Source: Zygnema cylindricum
Taxonomy: Eukaryota > Streptophyta > Zygnematophyceae > Zygnematales > Zygnemataceae
Assembly (NCBI GenBank): GCA_037447655.1
Contig: JBBHKE010001612.1
Location: forward strand, 228,708 to 292,707
Length of the DNA: 64,000 nucleotides
Direction: 5' to 3'
A program made the position numbers and the translations under genes. Within the stretch, counting starts at the first letter, position 1. Each line of letters begins with the position of its first letter. Shown here piece by piece: positions 20,168 through 33,119 of this stretch. The notes below the pieces were generated by a model. That model was not told the DNA's origin. It saw only the letters and a program-made list of their open reading frames with translations, and ran no database searches.

Positions 20168-23100
20168 TACAGGTTACAACTCTTAAAGATGTAAGAAGGA
20201 GCACACTTATTACAATTAAGACACATATTAGCATACTTAACTCTAATAAAACTACCCAAAAGTGACGTTATAACAATACATAAGAGATGGACGAACAGGA
20301 AACGGACATACGCCCAACTTACACGAAGAAACGGTGTGGCGTAATCGTCCCTTTTGTGAGCGTTAAACATAAAAAAACTGAGATTAAAGTTTACGCTTCG
20401 CGGTCTAGCGTTGACACGTAACCGCCGCAAATTACTCTGGCCGGTACGGATCCTTAATTCGGCGGCGTCGTGCAGTTTTTAATATTTTGTAAGGATACAT
20501 ATATTAACATATATACTCGTACGGAGAATATTCTTTTTTTGCTGTTCCCAAATTAGCGTCAACGCCGAAATTAACGTAAAACTTTTTTTTTTTTTTTCAA
20601 ATTCTTAATTAGCGTCAATGACGGTATATTTTCTTTAACACTATTTAAACTTTGACACTAATAACGATTCGCGGTGTACCTGCGCGCAGGCATTGTATTT
20701 ATATGTGGCTGCCTCAGTTTTGTTACAGTAAGCCTGCGCCGGCCGTGTGAATTGTTTTTTTTTTCATGACGGTCAATGTTCGCAAGCGCGACAGTTTTTT
20801 AACCGCCGTTACAATATTTCGCCAGTCAAAGTTGTTCGACGGATTGACCGTCAAATCTGAGCTTAAAGGGGTACGTAGCTTGTATGAAACTGTACTTCAA
20901 ATGTACAATTTTTGACAACTACATGCGCTCAGCAAAAATCGTCTCTGCGATTAGCAATTCCCTAGGTAGTATTAATACATGAGGCTTTTTTTCATGTGTA
21001 ATATGTGTTGAGCCTGCCATTTTACTTTCCTAAACTTACAAAGTTCAAAAAGCATGGAGCCACTTAACTAAAAATCCCAACACTTTTTTCTTGTTCCATT
21101 TTTAACGTAAAGACACTAATATTTATGAGACACAGGCTCCTTCCCATGCCATCAGGCTGCAATTAAAAAAAAAAATTAACCTCCAAAATTTTCAGGCACA
21201 CGGCATTGTCCTTACACTATTGAGACTATTACTTTAGAAGAGAGTGTATTCTGTTCGCCGGGAGGTTTCATGCATTATTCCGTCCCGGCGGTCTGATATT
21301 GTTTTGTCCCATTTAATGTCCCTCTTATTTTAGGTCACATTATTTTGGTGAACCCTGCCTCGGTTGCAGTCATTGGCTGGGCAGCTTGGCATATTGGAGT
21401 GGACGTGGGTGGCATTGCTAGGCAGAAGGGCTATGGGATGACTTTATTTCGATGGCAGTTGAGATATCTGGTCGTTTGGGAGTCACTTTGGATGAGTTCC
21501 CCGGACCCTTGGGAGCCCTCTTGATGTTTTCTTCTTTTTATTGTTAGTGTTAATTGCTGGCTTTACAGCAAGTGCAAGCTTCTATCCTCCTTCGATGGTG
21601 TTTTTGTATGGGTCAACAGCGTGCCCCAAATCGTCCTCAGTGTGCTCCAGCGAGCTTGGAGAATGTAAAGGGTTGCTTTTAGTAGTTCTTTCGCTTAGTT
21701 AAGGTTTGGTGAGGTAGTTCTTGTTTTGAGTACGTCTTTTCGGATCTTGTATTTTTCAATGGCTTTTGTTAACTTGCCCTTGTTTGTGTGTTAGTTTCTC
21801 TCGCACTGTTTTTCCTTTTAAGTTTTCTTCCAACCTTGTTCGGTTGCCGAGTTTCCTTTTTGACTTTCATTTTTCTGTTCTCACGTACCCAGATGGTTTA
21901 CCATCGCGCTCTCTTAATGAAGACATAAAACCAAACATCAAACGTGTTACAGTTTACTGCGGAAACAACTGAAACTGCAAGTCACCAAATACCGCAAGCT
22001 TACCAATATAACGAAGTGCTCGGTGATACGAAAGACTAGTCTTAATTAATAAAAAGGCACGTACTCTAGCACTCAATAGTTTAAAAGGGTTTAACAGAAC
22101 AAGGAATCAATCTTCGATCTTTGACTGTACCGACATTAATGATTGCAAATACACAGCCTCAGGCGGTTATGGATTTTAAAGACAATGTTTGTAGTACACA
22201 CGTACTTGCGTTGAACATCATACACAGAGGATAGATAAAAGCTTTTCATTTTTCCAAAATCAATCTACGCCATATAAACAAAATGTTTCACAGTTAATTG
22301 AGTAGCCTGGTCCTACTCATGTTCCTCACATACAACTCGCACAACAAAAACGTGAAGGTGAATTGTATGAATGCATTTGCGTTAGAAGCACTGGACACAT
22401 TAGAGATTAACTAGAATTAGACAGATTAAATTCATTACAACTCCAATAATTACATTGCTTTGAAACATTTTTACATCATAGGGGCTGCCAGCACCCAGCT
22501 ATATGACGCTTGAAACAAGTAGGCGTTGCAATACAACACATGGTTATTACAAATTCACTGACTAGAAAGAGTACGCGACGACACAGTAAAGCAGAATATG
22601 TCAGCTGGCAAAAAATAAAGGCGAAAACTGTGTAGAATGATAAATGTCACTGAAACAGAGGAGTATATTGATCTCCCATGTACTCACATATACTCCTTAT
22701 TCGTGTATTTATCTATTCAAGGTACATGCCTCAGTTACATATCCTGCATATTTGTGACAGTACTAAACAAAAAAGTCGGGTATTCTAAAATGGAAGTTCC
22801 TAATCCACCTTCTCCAGAAACTTCCATCCACTATCAGTGCTTCAATTAAAATACAAGACAAAAAGGGGATTTACAATGGCTCCCACGCATCTGAGCTTAA
22901 TATAGAGCGTTTATGCAAATAGAATACGTCATAGAATGACTTTCAAAAAGTTAATACAATGACATTACTTACCCTTCCTGGACCAAACTCTAAGAAAAAC
23001 ATGTAAGACCTCAGTACATAGCACAAATAGCAAGTAGGAACCAGGAATTTTTCTTTTTTTTACATATAACTCCTTCCCCTCCTAGTGAATCCTCCACTTC

Positions 23101-23179
23101 TACGCTCTTATTTTTTTTTCTCTCTGACAGTGTTAATCAAAGCTCAAGGTAACATTAAGCTGACCAGTGAAGGCTCTAC
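20168..23179. other. Intergenic between E2 and the OSCA gene
   Basis: No convincing gene is present. At about 20560-20676 there is one end of the MITE seen at 31264-31822: AACACTA.AACGATTCGCGGTG followed by TA, with AATTAGCGTCAA blocks inside. A polypyrimidine-AG followed by about 190 open bases (21336-21525, plus strand) could be an exon but has no supporting family match. The last few hundred bases would include the 3' UTR of the OSCA gene. Confidence 0.5.
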
Positions 23180-26100
23180 TTATCTGATTTTGTGACGGTC
23201 AGAAGAGTCGAACACCTCAGTTTGTTTGTCGGAAGAGTCAGGCGTATCTGACTGCCTGACGATCAAAGAATCAGATCCATTTATTTGTCTAAAAGTCGAA
23301 TAGTCAGACGAATCTACTTGCCTAATACTCAAAGAGTCAGGAGGACTTGCTTGATTGATAGTGGAAGAGTTGGACGTTGTGTCTCTTTGTCTGATTGTCG
23401 AAGAGTAAGAAGATTCGGTGTTTCTGTCAAATCCATTATGCAAGCTTACGTCAACTACAGAATGCGAGCTATCCTCGATTTCTTGTTCCTCACCTTCCTC
23501 GCTAAGTTCTTCACAAGTTCCGGCATCACCTTCCCCAGTATCCTTCTCAACCTCACGTAGTTTGATGCAGCACCAAACACTGGAAAATTTGTTTTTTTCT
23601 TTCTTTCTTTCATCCTCGACTGCCAAAACACAGCTTTGCTTTCCTTCATGCACAAACCGCGACTTTGTTGGACTCTCCCCGTCTCCAGAAGAACTCTCGT
23701 CGTCTTCAGAGCCACAGCTCACACGTGGACTGTCATCATCCTGTGTGCTCAAATCGGGGTTTGTGAATTCTCGCAAACATTTTGGTAGATACTGCCCAGC
23801 AAGTTTCTCTGCGGTAGGTACCATACCTTCGTTCTCATTCTTCTCATCCACCTCACAGGCAAGTTCCAAAGGAAGAACCCTGTCAAAAAGGGTAAAGAAT
23901 GTCTGAGGATTATCCCAGGAGCCATCAACACAGGCCATTTACCGCTGCGTGTCCCAGATGCAAAGCAAGAAGCTATTTAAGGTACTGTGAGGAGGGAAGA
24001 AGATATCGTTGCGAGTGGTTGATAGGGTCTTGAACGAAATCCTGTTTCAAAGTTCACCCAATGGCTCAAGGGTTCTCAACCAGAAAAAACTCTCACAATA
24101 GGACTTTCTCGCCAGTCCCTGGAGGTGGAACTTCGTCTCTTGTAAAGTTTCACGTAGTATCGGTTGCAGAACCAATAAATGCCGGTTACAATAACCATAT
24201 ATGTGGAACTGTCAAAAATCCAAAAGAATCCTTGCGTTTATTGATAACAAGCTTAACAATCACCGACTGATAACTGCTGATAACCAATAGGCACAGAAAA
24301 GTACTGGAAAAAGTGTGCTTGGTGGCTTACATCCAACAAGTTAGAAAAGTGAAATTTGTTGCCCGAAATGCTGCGATTGCAAATTAGGGTACATAAAATA
24401 ATGTACAATAGTACTAAAATATATTACAGCATAGAAAGTTAAACAATTGGAGAGTAAGTTTATTTCATCCTTTGTGAAACATTTATATTTTTTGATATAT
24501 TACTGATGAAGTTTGATTATGATATATCGTTCCAATGAGCAGGTTTGGCACAAAAATACCCCGTTATTAATCGTCAAAAAATTGAAACCGATATGTGACT
24601 CCAGGCCCTAGAGATTGGAACCGGTCACTTTGTTCAGTCCTTGAGGGAATCCTGTCCCCTAGTCCTAATTGGTGGTTTGTCCTAAAAAACAATCCTAGGT
24701 CCAGAAGCCATGCCTTTGCCCTTAAAGTGGTTTCTGATTTCGTTTGATGTCTTTGGCTTTTGACCCACATGTGAAGGGAAAGAGGAAGGAAAAGAAAAGG
24801 AAAAGCTGATCAAGGGAAGAACGATGGTGGAAACCAGGGGAAGATGGGAGGAAATAAAACGGAGGAGAGAGACACAACTCTACGTTTGAGTTCATCAAAT
24901 GGCGACATAACATTATTTCTAATGATCGTCCTCTCATTCAAACAACAACCCTTCCCATTCCAGACGTCCAAACCATGCCAACAAGCGTTAACAACATTGG
25001 GTATCTCCACACCCTACATCATTTAACTCTTGCAACCCATGCCTTCTACAGACAGAAAAAAAGTCCAGAACTTTTACTAACCTGAAAGTGGAGCGGTATT
25101 GTGCATTAACCGTGAGCCATATATAAATTGTCAAAATTGGCAAAGGTGTGATCCATCCTGCCTGAATGAATCCCCCTTTCAAAGTCAATAGTCCGAGCGC
25201 TGTAAGCTGAGCTATAAGAAGCGCCACAAAGACATGGTTTACAAAATGTGGCCACATGAGGCCCCCAGTCTGGTATGGCTGCCCATAACAATACATAATC
25301 TGCAAGTTGAGGAATGCAAATATTAAGGTGTATTCTTGCGGGACCAATTTCCATATAAAAGTATGCAATGACTACTCATGCTGAGATGATCCTGCTTTTG
25401 TGTATCGCCCAATTTGCCTTCATTCAGGCTATCCATCAAGCAGATTGTTTGTATATGACTGCAAATGCATCACCGCTTCTGAACAAGACCCTCCATCGAG
25501 TAGGCTATCAGTGGTGGGGAAAAGCAAATGCGGATGAATTTTAATGCTTTTGTTGTAATTGAAGGTCAAAGGAATTGCTCTCACCTGATGCCTCCATACA
25601 ATGTTGCCTACAATCGAGTAGACAAGAACAAATGGCAGAATGAGTGGTGCTAACACAGCAAAAACTAATCCAAATGTAATGACCAGATTCTGGTAAGGTA
25701 CAAACACATGGTACGAAATGCGGCCCTGCATGCCCTCGTCACACCACACAAATGTATGAGAAACAAAATAAAAGCCGATTACAACCTTATCATGAAACCA
25801 AAACCTATAGATCTGAAACAAAGTTGAGTGTTCCTGGGCAGTAACACAATACATTCCGACAAATTATGGTAACAGGCATTTACCAGATTCCATCGCTTTT
25901 CCCGGTCGGCTATATCTTTGCCAACCTTCAAACGTACAAACAAATAACGAAAAAACGGAATAGGGAACCGAAGCAGTTCGATGAAAAAGAGCACTCCGCT
26001 GATTATAACATATGAAATGAAAAATGCTGAGGTTTTTGGGACTGATATGCCCAAAATCGTCAGGACTTGTGATGGGTTCTTGATAATTGCCTACTTTGAC

Positions 26101-29100
26101 ACACAGCCCGCCAAAAAACAGTTGCAAACACTGAGAGCATTGTAGAACAAGAGCTGTTCCTGGGATACAAGCAGCTTAAAATTAAGACTAAACACTTAGA
26201 AATTCAAACTTGATTGACTTCTTACATCCATCTTTCAAGAAAAAATGAGAGTGCCTTCGCGGTTTTTGTATGTAATCTACTAGTATTGTCAGCCTCCTTC
26301 ATGTGCTCCCTTACTTGCTAACCTATAAAGGAGCAGATTACAGACCAAAGCCCAAAATTAACAAAACATCTGCCAATGCTTTCACGACAGAAATTAAGAT
26401 TCTTCAAACAATGATTTAGAGCATATAGTGATTACCAACAAGGTCAAATTCCTCTTGAACTAAGATAAATACAAAGTGAAGAAACATGATGATACGCCCC
26501 GAGTATTATACTCTTTAGAAATACACTTTCGAATAGAAACAAAAATATACCTCAAGCGATTGCCAAAGGGTGTCTGTAATAGCATAGCCAAGAAAAACGT
26601 TGAAAAGGAGGAGATAGAAATGCTTGACCACGGCCATTCTCTCTGCCTCGCTCTGACTTGTATACCCCTCCAATCGAGCAAGTAAAAGCAAGAGAGGTGG
26701 CACAATCCAGAGCAATATGCGGAGAGTAAAACTGGCAAGGAAGGATGAAACAATTCCGTTGAACCATTTACTGCCGCCCCCCTCACCCATTAAGCGCAGT
26801 CAATGAAGATTCTTATCTCCCGATTTTTTTCAATTCTCTGTTGCCATCTCCAAACCTTATGATGCCCAATAACTTATGTGAAAGTTTAATACACTATGAA
26901 AACAAAAAATGGCAACAACAGCGCACCTGAGCATATTGACACTAACATACACCATCTCTAAAACCTGCTAAAGCAAACAGAATATGAACGTGGCAATTAT
27001 ATTTTGCACAGACCAAGATGCACACAAAACAACAAACGCAGCAAGAGGGCGGGTAGCCTCTTACTTTTTAACAAAACGTCCAAGGCTTGGCCATATTTTC
27101 TGTAGTCTAGTCAAGGATGTTAGACCAGCAGTAGCTGTGACTGGAAATAAAAAGAAAATTGTCAGCAATATAGTTAGTCCGAAGCCTAAATGTGAACGCA
27201 AAGTCCTCTCCCATGTCCGTAACTCCACATTCCTCCAGATTACATCACGTGGCTCAGGAGCTCTTTGAAGTCGCCACCTATGACCTGCGTAACCACGACT
27301 CCAAAATCTCAGACAAAAGGAAACGCCGTAGTAAACTTGTATAGCAATACCTTGCAATGGAAAGGGATGAGAGACATCAAGGAAAGATATGAAGACAATG
27401 TTAATCCACAAGGTAATAAGAACAACAAATATCCACAAGCTAGTCCACCGTAGATCACTCCTGAAAAAGTGAATCCCGAAATGCATCACAAACGCATCAA
27501 ATAGGGAGGCTAGACCATGGACTCCACAATGATGATACATCACAGCAACTTTACCAGGATAGATGCAAAATAGGCGATTTTTTTGAAGTCCCTTCGAAGA
27601 ATACATACACACAGCACTACGATTAAAGCTCAAAGACTGTAAAACAAAATGTATCACCAGACAAAGCAACATAGAAGCATATTTAATTAAAATCTTTTGA
27701 AGAGCAAGCAAACGGACTTAAAAGTTCGTACTGAAACAAAAAAAATCTCGCCAAGTGACTTATGGTTTTATTGCAATGTCAATTAAAAGGTCAAATGACA
27801 TCCTACCTTTGATGGAATGAGGAGTCTGCAAAGCAACTGAAGCCACTCTCCGGCTATTAAAACATATAAAGGCAGAACCTGTACTCCTGCGACCACTCCA
27901 AATTGACACGCTGTCAAGTACCAAAAATAGAGAATTAAAACAATAAAACCTTCGATGTGAGATAAACTCAGATTGACCTTGCATTGAGTTTTTGCTTCAT
28001 GATACAATTCATTTCTTATTTGGTAATGTAATGCATAAGGGACACACACCTTCTTTGAATAGATTTTGCTTGTTGCATCTCCAGGTTCCTGCTGCACTTC
28101 TTAACCTGCTCCTCCCAGTAAGGAATGCTTTCCACTTTGGGACCCCAACAACCACAAAAGCCAGTCCTCTTGAAAGGAACCAGCTTGTTATCAGGCAACG
28201 GATCAACTTTTGAACGATTTTCTTCTTGAACTATCTCAAACTTCCATTTCGATCGCTTCAAGTTTCTCACAGCAGCTTTCCACCTTTTGTAAGCTCTTTG
28301 AGCCTGTATCAACTCAATTGCTCCAAATAAATTAGATTCGAACACGTGCATTTCTACTAGCGCTTTCTATTACAGACATTTTTTAAGACCAATACTCACG
28401 AATTTTTCATCAACAGTGCAGCCAACTTGTCACGCAAACAATGACACTCGCTTGTGAAAGGGCAAACAAATATTTTCGTAAGGGCATAAATTCAAGGTCC
28501 ATGAAGAAAAACACATGAAATGCCATAGAATTTTTTTCCAAATGAGAAAGCCCAAAAACCAGGCTTAGTTGAAAACGCAGGTATAGTTACCTGCCTACTG
28601 GCACGGACACCTTGGTTGGTCAAATAATTGTCAGGATAAAACCTGCGGAAGTAAGCATCAACCTGCTCAGACTTTGCTGTAGCCATATCACTTCTCAGAG
28701 CTTTTGTAGGAGTCTTCACAAGTCCCAAAGTAGCCCTTCTCAGAAACGTAAAAAAATGCCGAAGATAATCCTTGCGCACTTTCCATGACTTGCTGCAGCA
28801 TGTATAAACATCCTCATTAGTTAGGTCCTCATTTGCTTGATGAATTTGAGATGCAAAGGCATGTGCAATCGTCAGAGGTGTATACTGTCGCTCATGAGCA
28901 CTCCTTTCTACAAAGTCAACATGTTCTGCATTCGTAAATTTCTTCATACGGGGGGAGATTGAAACGACATCACACGACTCCTTTCCGCTTTTCCAATGCG
29001 GAACACTTCTTGAAGTCACTGCATCTTCTCAAATAAACAAAAAAGAAGAAACAGGTAGAAGGCGACAATCTACATATATCATCAACAAGGTAAAATAAAA

Positions 29101-30317
29101 CGCAAAAGCTTCACAAAAGGCTTTGAGCTTACCCGCTCCAGGTTTGAACCAACTCAACCGTTGAGTTCTCTCCTTTTAGTGAAGGAAGATCAGGAATATC
29201 GGTAAGAAGAAGGGTGTATTCATCTGCATGCAACGCTCTTGAACGACTGGCCAAAAACTTGTGCCTGAGAACCCACATGTGTTTGTAATTTCGCCATATC
29301 ATGAAGCATGTCACTCCAGATATCACGTAAAGCATAGCAAATATTCCCCATAGGCGCCCATCATTTTTGCTGTAGTTGCTGGCAGCAAGTAAGTCCACAC
29401 TTTGTTCTACCGTCATTGTCTCGTTACCATTCTGAACTATCGCAATGCCAGTCTTAGTGGCATTAAGTGGCAGCAGTATCGGAAGGCACAAAATGTTTAG
29501 AATACAGAACAACTGGCGAATACAGCCATGCATCCACCCGTTTCCAGTTAATCAGTACTGTTGACTCTTTTGACGTGCAATATGAACATTATTCATTTCT
29601 TAGTAAGAAAAGTCTGAACTGCGCAATAGACACGAGGAAAGAAGGAGAGTTCCATGTTGAATGCAGACCCGAAAAATGAAGAAAATTTCAAGTTTCAGGA
29701 ACATCGGAAGAAGGATAAAACACAACTTTGAGCCTTTCCACAATTGTGAGTACCAATTATTGAGTGCTGCCAAAAACTAAAAGAGAAAACCGTAGAGAGA
29801 AAAGTTACTTTCAGAACAGGAAACATGCAAAATCTATATATTTTGAATATCGCAAACACTATCACAAAAAAAGAGATAAAATCCTTGCCATTATTCGTGC
29901 ATTATTAAGTATGGAAAAAAAAAAAAAAACTAATCCACCTGATTGAGTACCTCTGAAACAGATGTGCAAGATACAGCACAAAAACACAAATCATTATTCT
30001 ATGATAGCTAAAGAAATGGACAATCTTACCTGGATGCTGAAAGTAAACATCCTTATAAAAACTGCCGCGTCTAAACCGGCTACTTTAATAAGTTCGTCTT
30101 CCGTGGCCGTCCATACAGGATGAAGCCATGCAAAAGGATTTGACATAGGCTTGATAGGACAATCAACATCATCGCCGTTATACATACGGGATGCGTGTAA
30201 ACGCTTGAAAAACTCGGTTCCATGGAGCAGAGAAAATAGTGTCAGAAGTATGACGGACAGTCCTATACTGCCAATGAACATAGTGGCGAAATCGAACCAC
30301 GTGAAAATTTCATCCAT
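23180..30317 (-). CDS. OSCA/CSC1-like (TMEM63/DUF221) osmosensitive cation channel
   Basis: A multi-exon gene; phase-consistent exons with GT-AG borders are 30317-30030, 29512-29133, 28693-28591, 28446-28400, 28295-28050, 27910-27807, 27284-27065, 26770-26551, 26090-25884, 25725-25585, 25299-25082 and 23879-23180, giving about 957 residues. Family landmarks: three N-terminal membrane segments (the first in exon 1; exon 2 gives FMIWRNYKHMW and ends the N-terminal part), a cytosolic domain with GSAFICFNS and RAPEPRDVIW, then a C-terminal membrane block including NVFLGYAITDT and LLPFILV-like PLILPFVLVYS. OSCA proteins are mechanically or osmotically gated, calcium-permeable channels, mostly of the plasma membrane. 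The tail after the last membrane segment is unusually long (about 230 residues), acidic and Ser-rich. The 5' border of exon 3 is uncertain, because an open stretch extends upstream to 29018 in a frame that does not join exon 2. Start ATG chosen at the first in-frame Met before the first membrane segment. Confidence 0.9.
23183..23430 (-). repeat. Coding minisatellite in the OSCA C-terminal tail
   Basis: The last 80 or so residues are a degenerate repeat of 11-12 residues with core S-x-x-x-R-Q (SSTIRQ, LSIRQV, STFRQI, LIVRQS) and a preceding D-S-S/P-D-S element. The DNA shows the same 33-36 bp period. It could be a phosphorylation or binding region that varies in copy number. I see no family precedent. 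Confidence 0.65.
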
Positions 30318-31263
30318 ACTTGCAAGCCTATTAATTTTCTTTCAAGTAAAGGAGAAAGAGTCGTCGGATTTAGTTTTAGAAAATCATTAAAGACAAGCCT
30401 ACTTATGGACACTTTCAGGAAAATGCTAAAAAATCTAGAAAGTGGTCAAGTGGAGTAAAATGATGTGCACTGGGCCTTGCAAACTGCCAGCAAAAATTAT
30501 GAGAAAATCCACCTATATCTTGTCATGAAATTTAACAAACAAAAGTCACCAATGAATATTAAAAAGAATACAAAATAGGCTTGAGATGGACTGCAACACT
30601 ATTTTACAAGGGAAAAAAAAAATCATATCTTTAATTTTACGAAGTACGAATTGCTGGCCATTTAGTTTAAGTCTCCACATCAAATGTCAAAAAGCTTAGT
30701 ATCAAGCAGTACGTAGAATACTGACATCTGGATACAAGCCTAAGTCATTCAAGCTTTACAACTGAAGGTCGCAACCTAAACAATTATGTAGTATGGATCT
30801 TGCAGAAATTTTATTGTATTTATTCTATATGGCAAGTTAGAGATGTCCTCTACATGGAAAAAACAAAGATGAACTTATACGAATAATCATGACAACCTTG
30901 AGAATTCATAATTCTAACGCTGTAGAAAATAGCGTTTTGTAATAAATTTTTCAGACAACTGCATCAAATAAAGAGCTTAATTAGGGCATGGTTACGTCAG
31001 ACGAAAAATGAGCTTTAATAGAGAATTTTGTACTTGACCGTACCATGCCGTACTATATTTTCGTGAGTTTCTTGAAAACAACATTACAGAAAATAAAGGT
31101 ATGTCCCCATGTACTTGTAACTTAGCGAATTTACTTTGTATTTTAGAGCGGATCCGGCGGACCCGCTCGCCCGGGAATAATCATCATTTCGAAAAGGACA
31201 AAATCGTTACTAAGTATGTGTACGGATAGACGCCGACTAAAATATCTTAGTAGGGTCACGCTA
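30318..31263. other. Upstream region of the OSCA gene, no gene seen
   Basis: AT-rich sequence that should contain the promoter and 5' UTR of the minus-strand OSCA gene. I cannot place a TATA box with confidence. A sequence like a Harbinger-type end (GGTATGTCCCCATGTA near 31098) appears alone. Confidence 0.4.
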
Positions 31264-31822
31264 CACCGCCAATCGCTATTAGCGTAGAAGTTTCTTTAGC
31301 GTATATGAATAATTACCGTGGTTTACGCTAATTAAGAATTTGAAAATTTTGAAAAAAAACATACATTCTAATTGTTTAATAATTCTAATTTGGGTCTTTG
31401 AAAAAAAAAAATGTCGGTCGCAAACATGCCTACACTAATATAGGTATTCGTACAAAATCTGACAAATCGTACACAAATCGTACGTTCACACAGTCGAAAC
31501 GTGGTTGCTGGACGAATATGTGCGAACGTGATATATGACAACCCGATTATATCCCCTTTTTAGAGCGCACATTCTCATGCGTCCGCGGTTACTAAAAATC
31601 ATTAATAATACTTTTTCACTTAAAAGGTACAATTTTGTACGGTCTGACACTGTCATTACACTACACTAATTAAATGATAACGTAATTCCGTTTTGTACGG
31701 TACTAAAAAATTAACCCTAAATAGAGTAAAGAAAAAAATAGAATGAACTACGCTAATGGAGAATAACAAAAAAAAAAGCGGGACTTAATTAGCGTACACA
31801 ACGCTAATAGCGATTGGCGGTG
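31264..31822. mobile_element. MITE with 22-bp terminal inverted repeats and TA duplication
   Basis: The left end CACCGCCAATCGCTATTAGC is matched by its exact reverse complement at the right end. Both ends abut TA (31262-31263 and 31823-31824). The 559-bp interior is AT-rich with further inverted ACGCTAATTAAG blocks and no coding capacity. TA duplications fit Tc1/mariner/pogo superfamily mobilisation. Single related ends lie at 20676 and 58783. Confidence 0.85.
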
Positions 31823-33119
31823 TAATGTACAATCTCAACGTTCTTAGGGTTGTCGTCGTACCAGCGGCCACGAAAACCGTTGCAAAATTAAAGTTTGTAC
31901 AAATGTCAAAGAATGTACCATTTTGTACGTGAATGCATTATCGCTGTACCAACTTGATTGTGCACATTTATGAAGGAGGCGTGACAGGATGACAAAAAAA
32001 AAACAGTACGGCCTAGTACGGAAGGGTACTTTCTCCAGTAAACAACCCCACTTTTTGCCTGATGGAAGGTTACCCTTACAGTGCAGTAATGCGTTCATTG
32101 TAAATCTTTTTGCTTTTTTCCACAAGGCACATTTCAGACGGTTCAGTATGAGCGTAGTGTCCACTTTGAGGCCACTAGCCACACACTGAAGGGTTCGAGC
32201 GACGACGTCTCGGATTCTAAAAATCAAAACATCCGACGGTCAAGGTTTACGCCCGTAACGAGAATTCTAGTAAATATGTCACATCCAACAAAAAAAAATG
32301 GTACGAAATGGTATAAATCAGTACAGCGTTTCGTAAAAAACCTCACATTTTCGCTATATGGAGTCTACTACAACCCTAGTTGATCAATACGAGCGATTTT
32401 TTTCCATATTTCCAGTTTCTACGTATTGCACGTGACTTTCCAAAAAATCCCAGAAAAACGACGACTGTAAACTGAAACTGGAAATTTACGGCAACCAATA
32501 GACAAACTACGGTAACTGTACGAATATTTACGGGAACTTTACGGAAATTGACGAAAATATTTGATGTACGTATCAGTACTTTTTGTTCAGTAAAATGATC
32601 AGAATGTACACAAAAATGTACGGAAATTTATCGTCACGTCTACAGACATTTCCAAAAAGAGACAATGCGGCGTCACACTATTTGAGCGCCGTAAGTTCAA
32701 AATGTGTACGGTCGTTTTCTCTAAAATTTCGAAAAGAAGCCGCCATAAATACTTCATCCTGACACAAATAAGCGTTTAGTAGGAATTGATCCCGGGCCCA
32801 CATTTACTCCTTAAATATGTTGTAGGATTGACCGTAACCAGTTGATATAGATGTTCCGATGAAGGCACGAGGTGTGATAAATAATTAAATACATGTTGTT
32901 TTTTACCACTCATATGACGGAAAGCGTACAAACTGCGGTACATGTTCAATTCAAATTTTTAACATGTACGAATTTGTACGGAAAAAAAATCATTAACGTT
33001 TTTTACTATTTTTTCAAATCGACCTCTCCAGTTTCTACGTATTGTACGCGGGTTCGAATAGTGCGTAGAATACATTTTGAACAACTATGACCTCAACCAT
33101 AGTGCAAATCATAGTTTAA
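31823..33119. other. Intergenic with a diverged LTR-like relic (about 32690-33060)
   Basis: No gene is seen. From about 32690 to 33060 the minus strand resembles 37800-38200 on the plus strand at perhaps 70% identity (shared blocks near TTTTTTCAAA and CCGTACA). It includes a T-arm-like GATCAATTC (complement of 32783-32791) after a D-arm-like CAACTGGTTACGG. It is probably an old relative of the copia LTRs. Confidence 0.4.

Noticed and set aside
21336-21525. Possible terminal exon after a polypyrimidine-AG
   Set aside because: The frame of about 60 codons has no recognisable family, no upstream partner exon and no second line of evidence.
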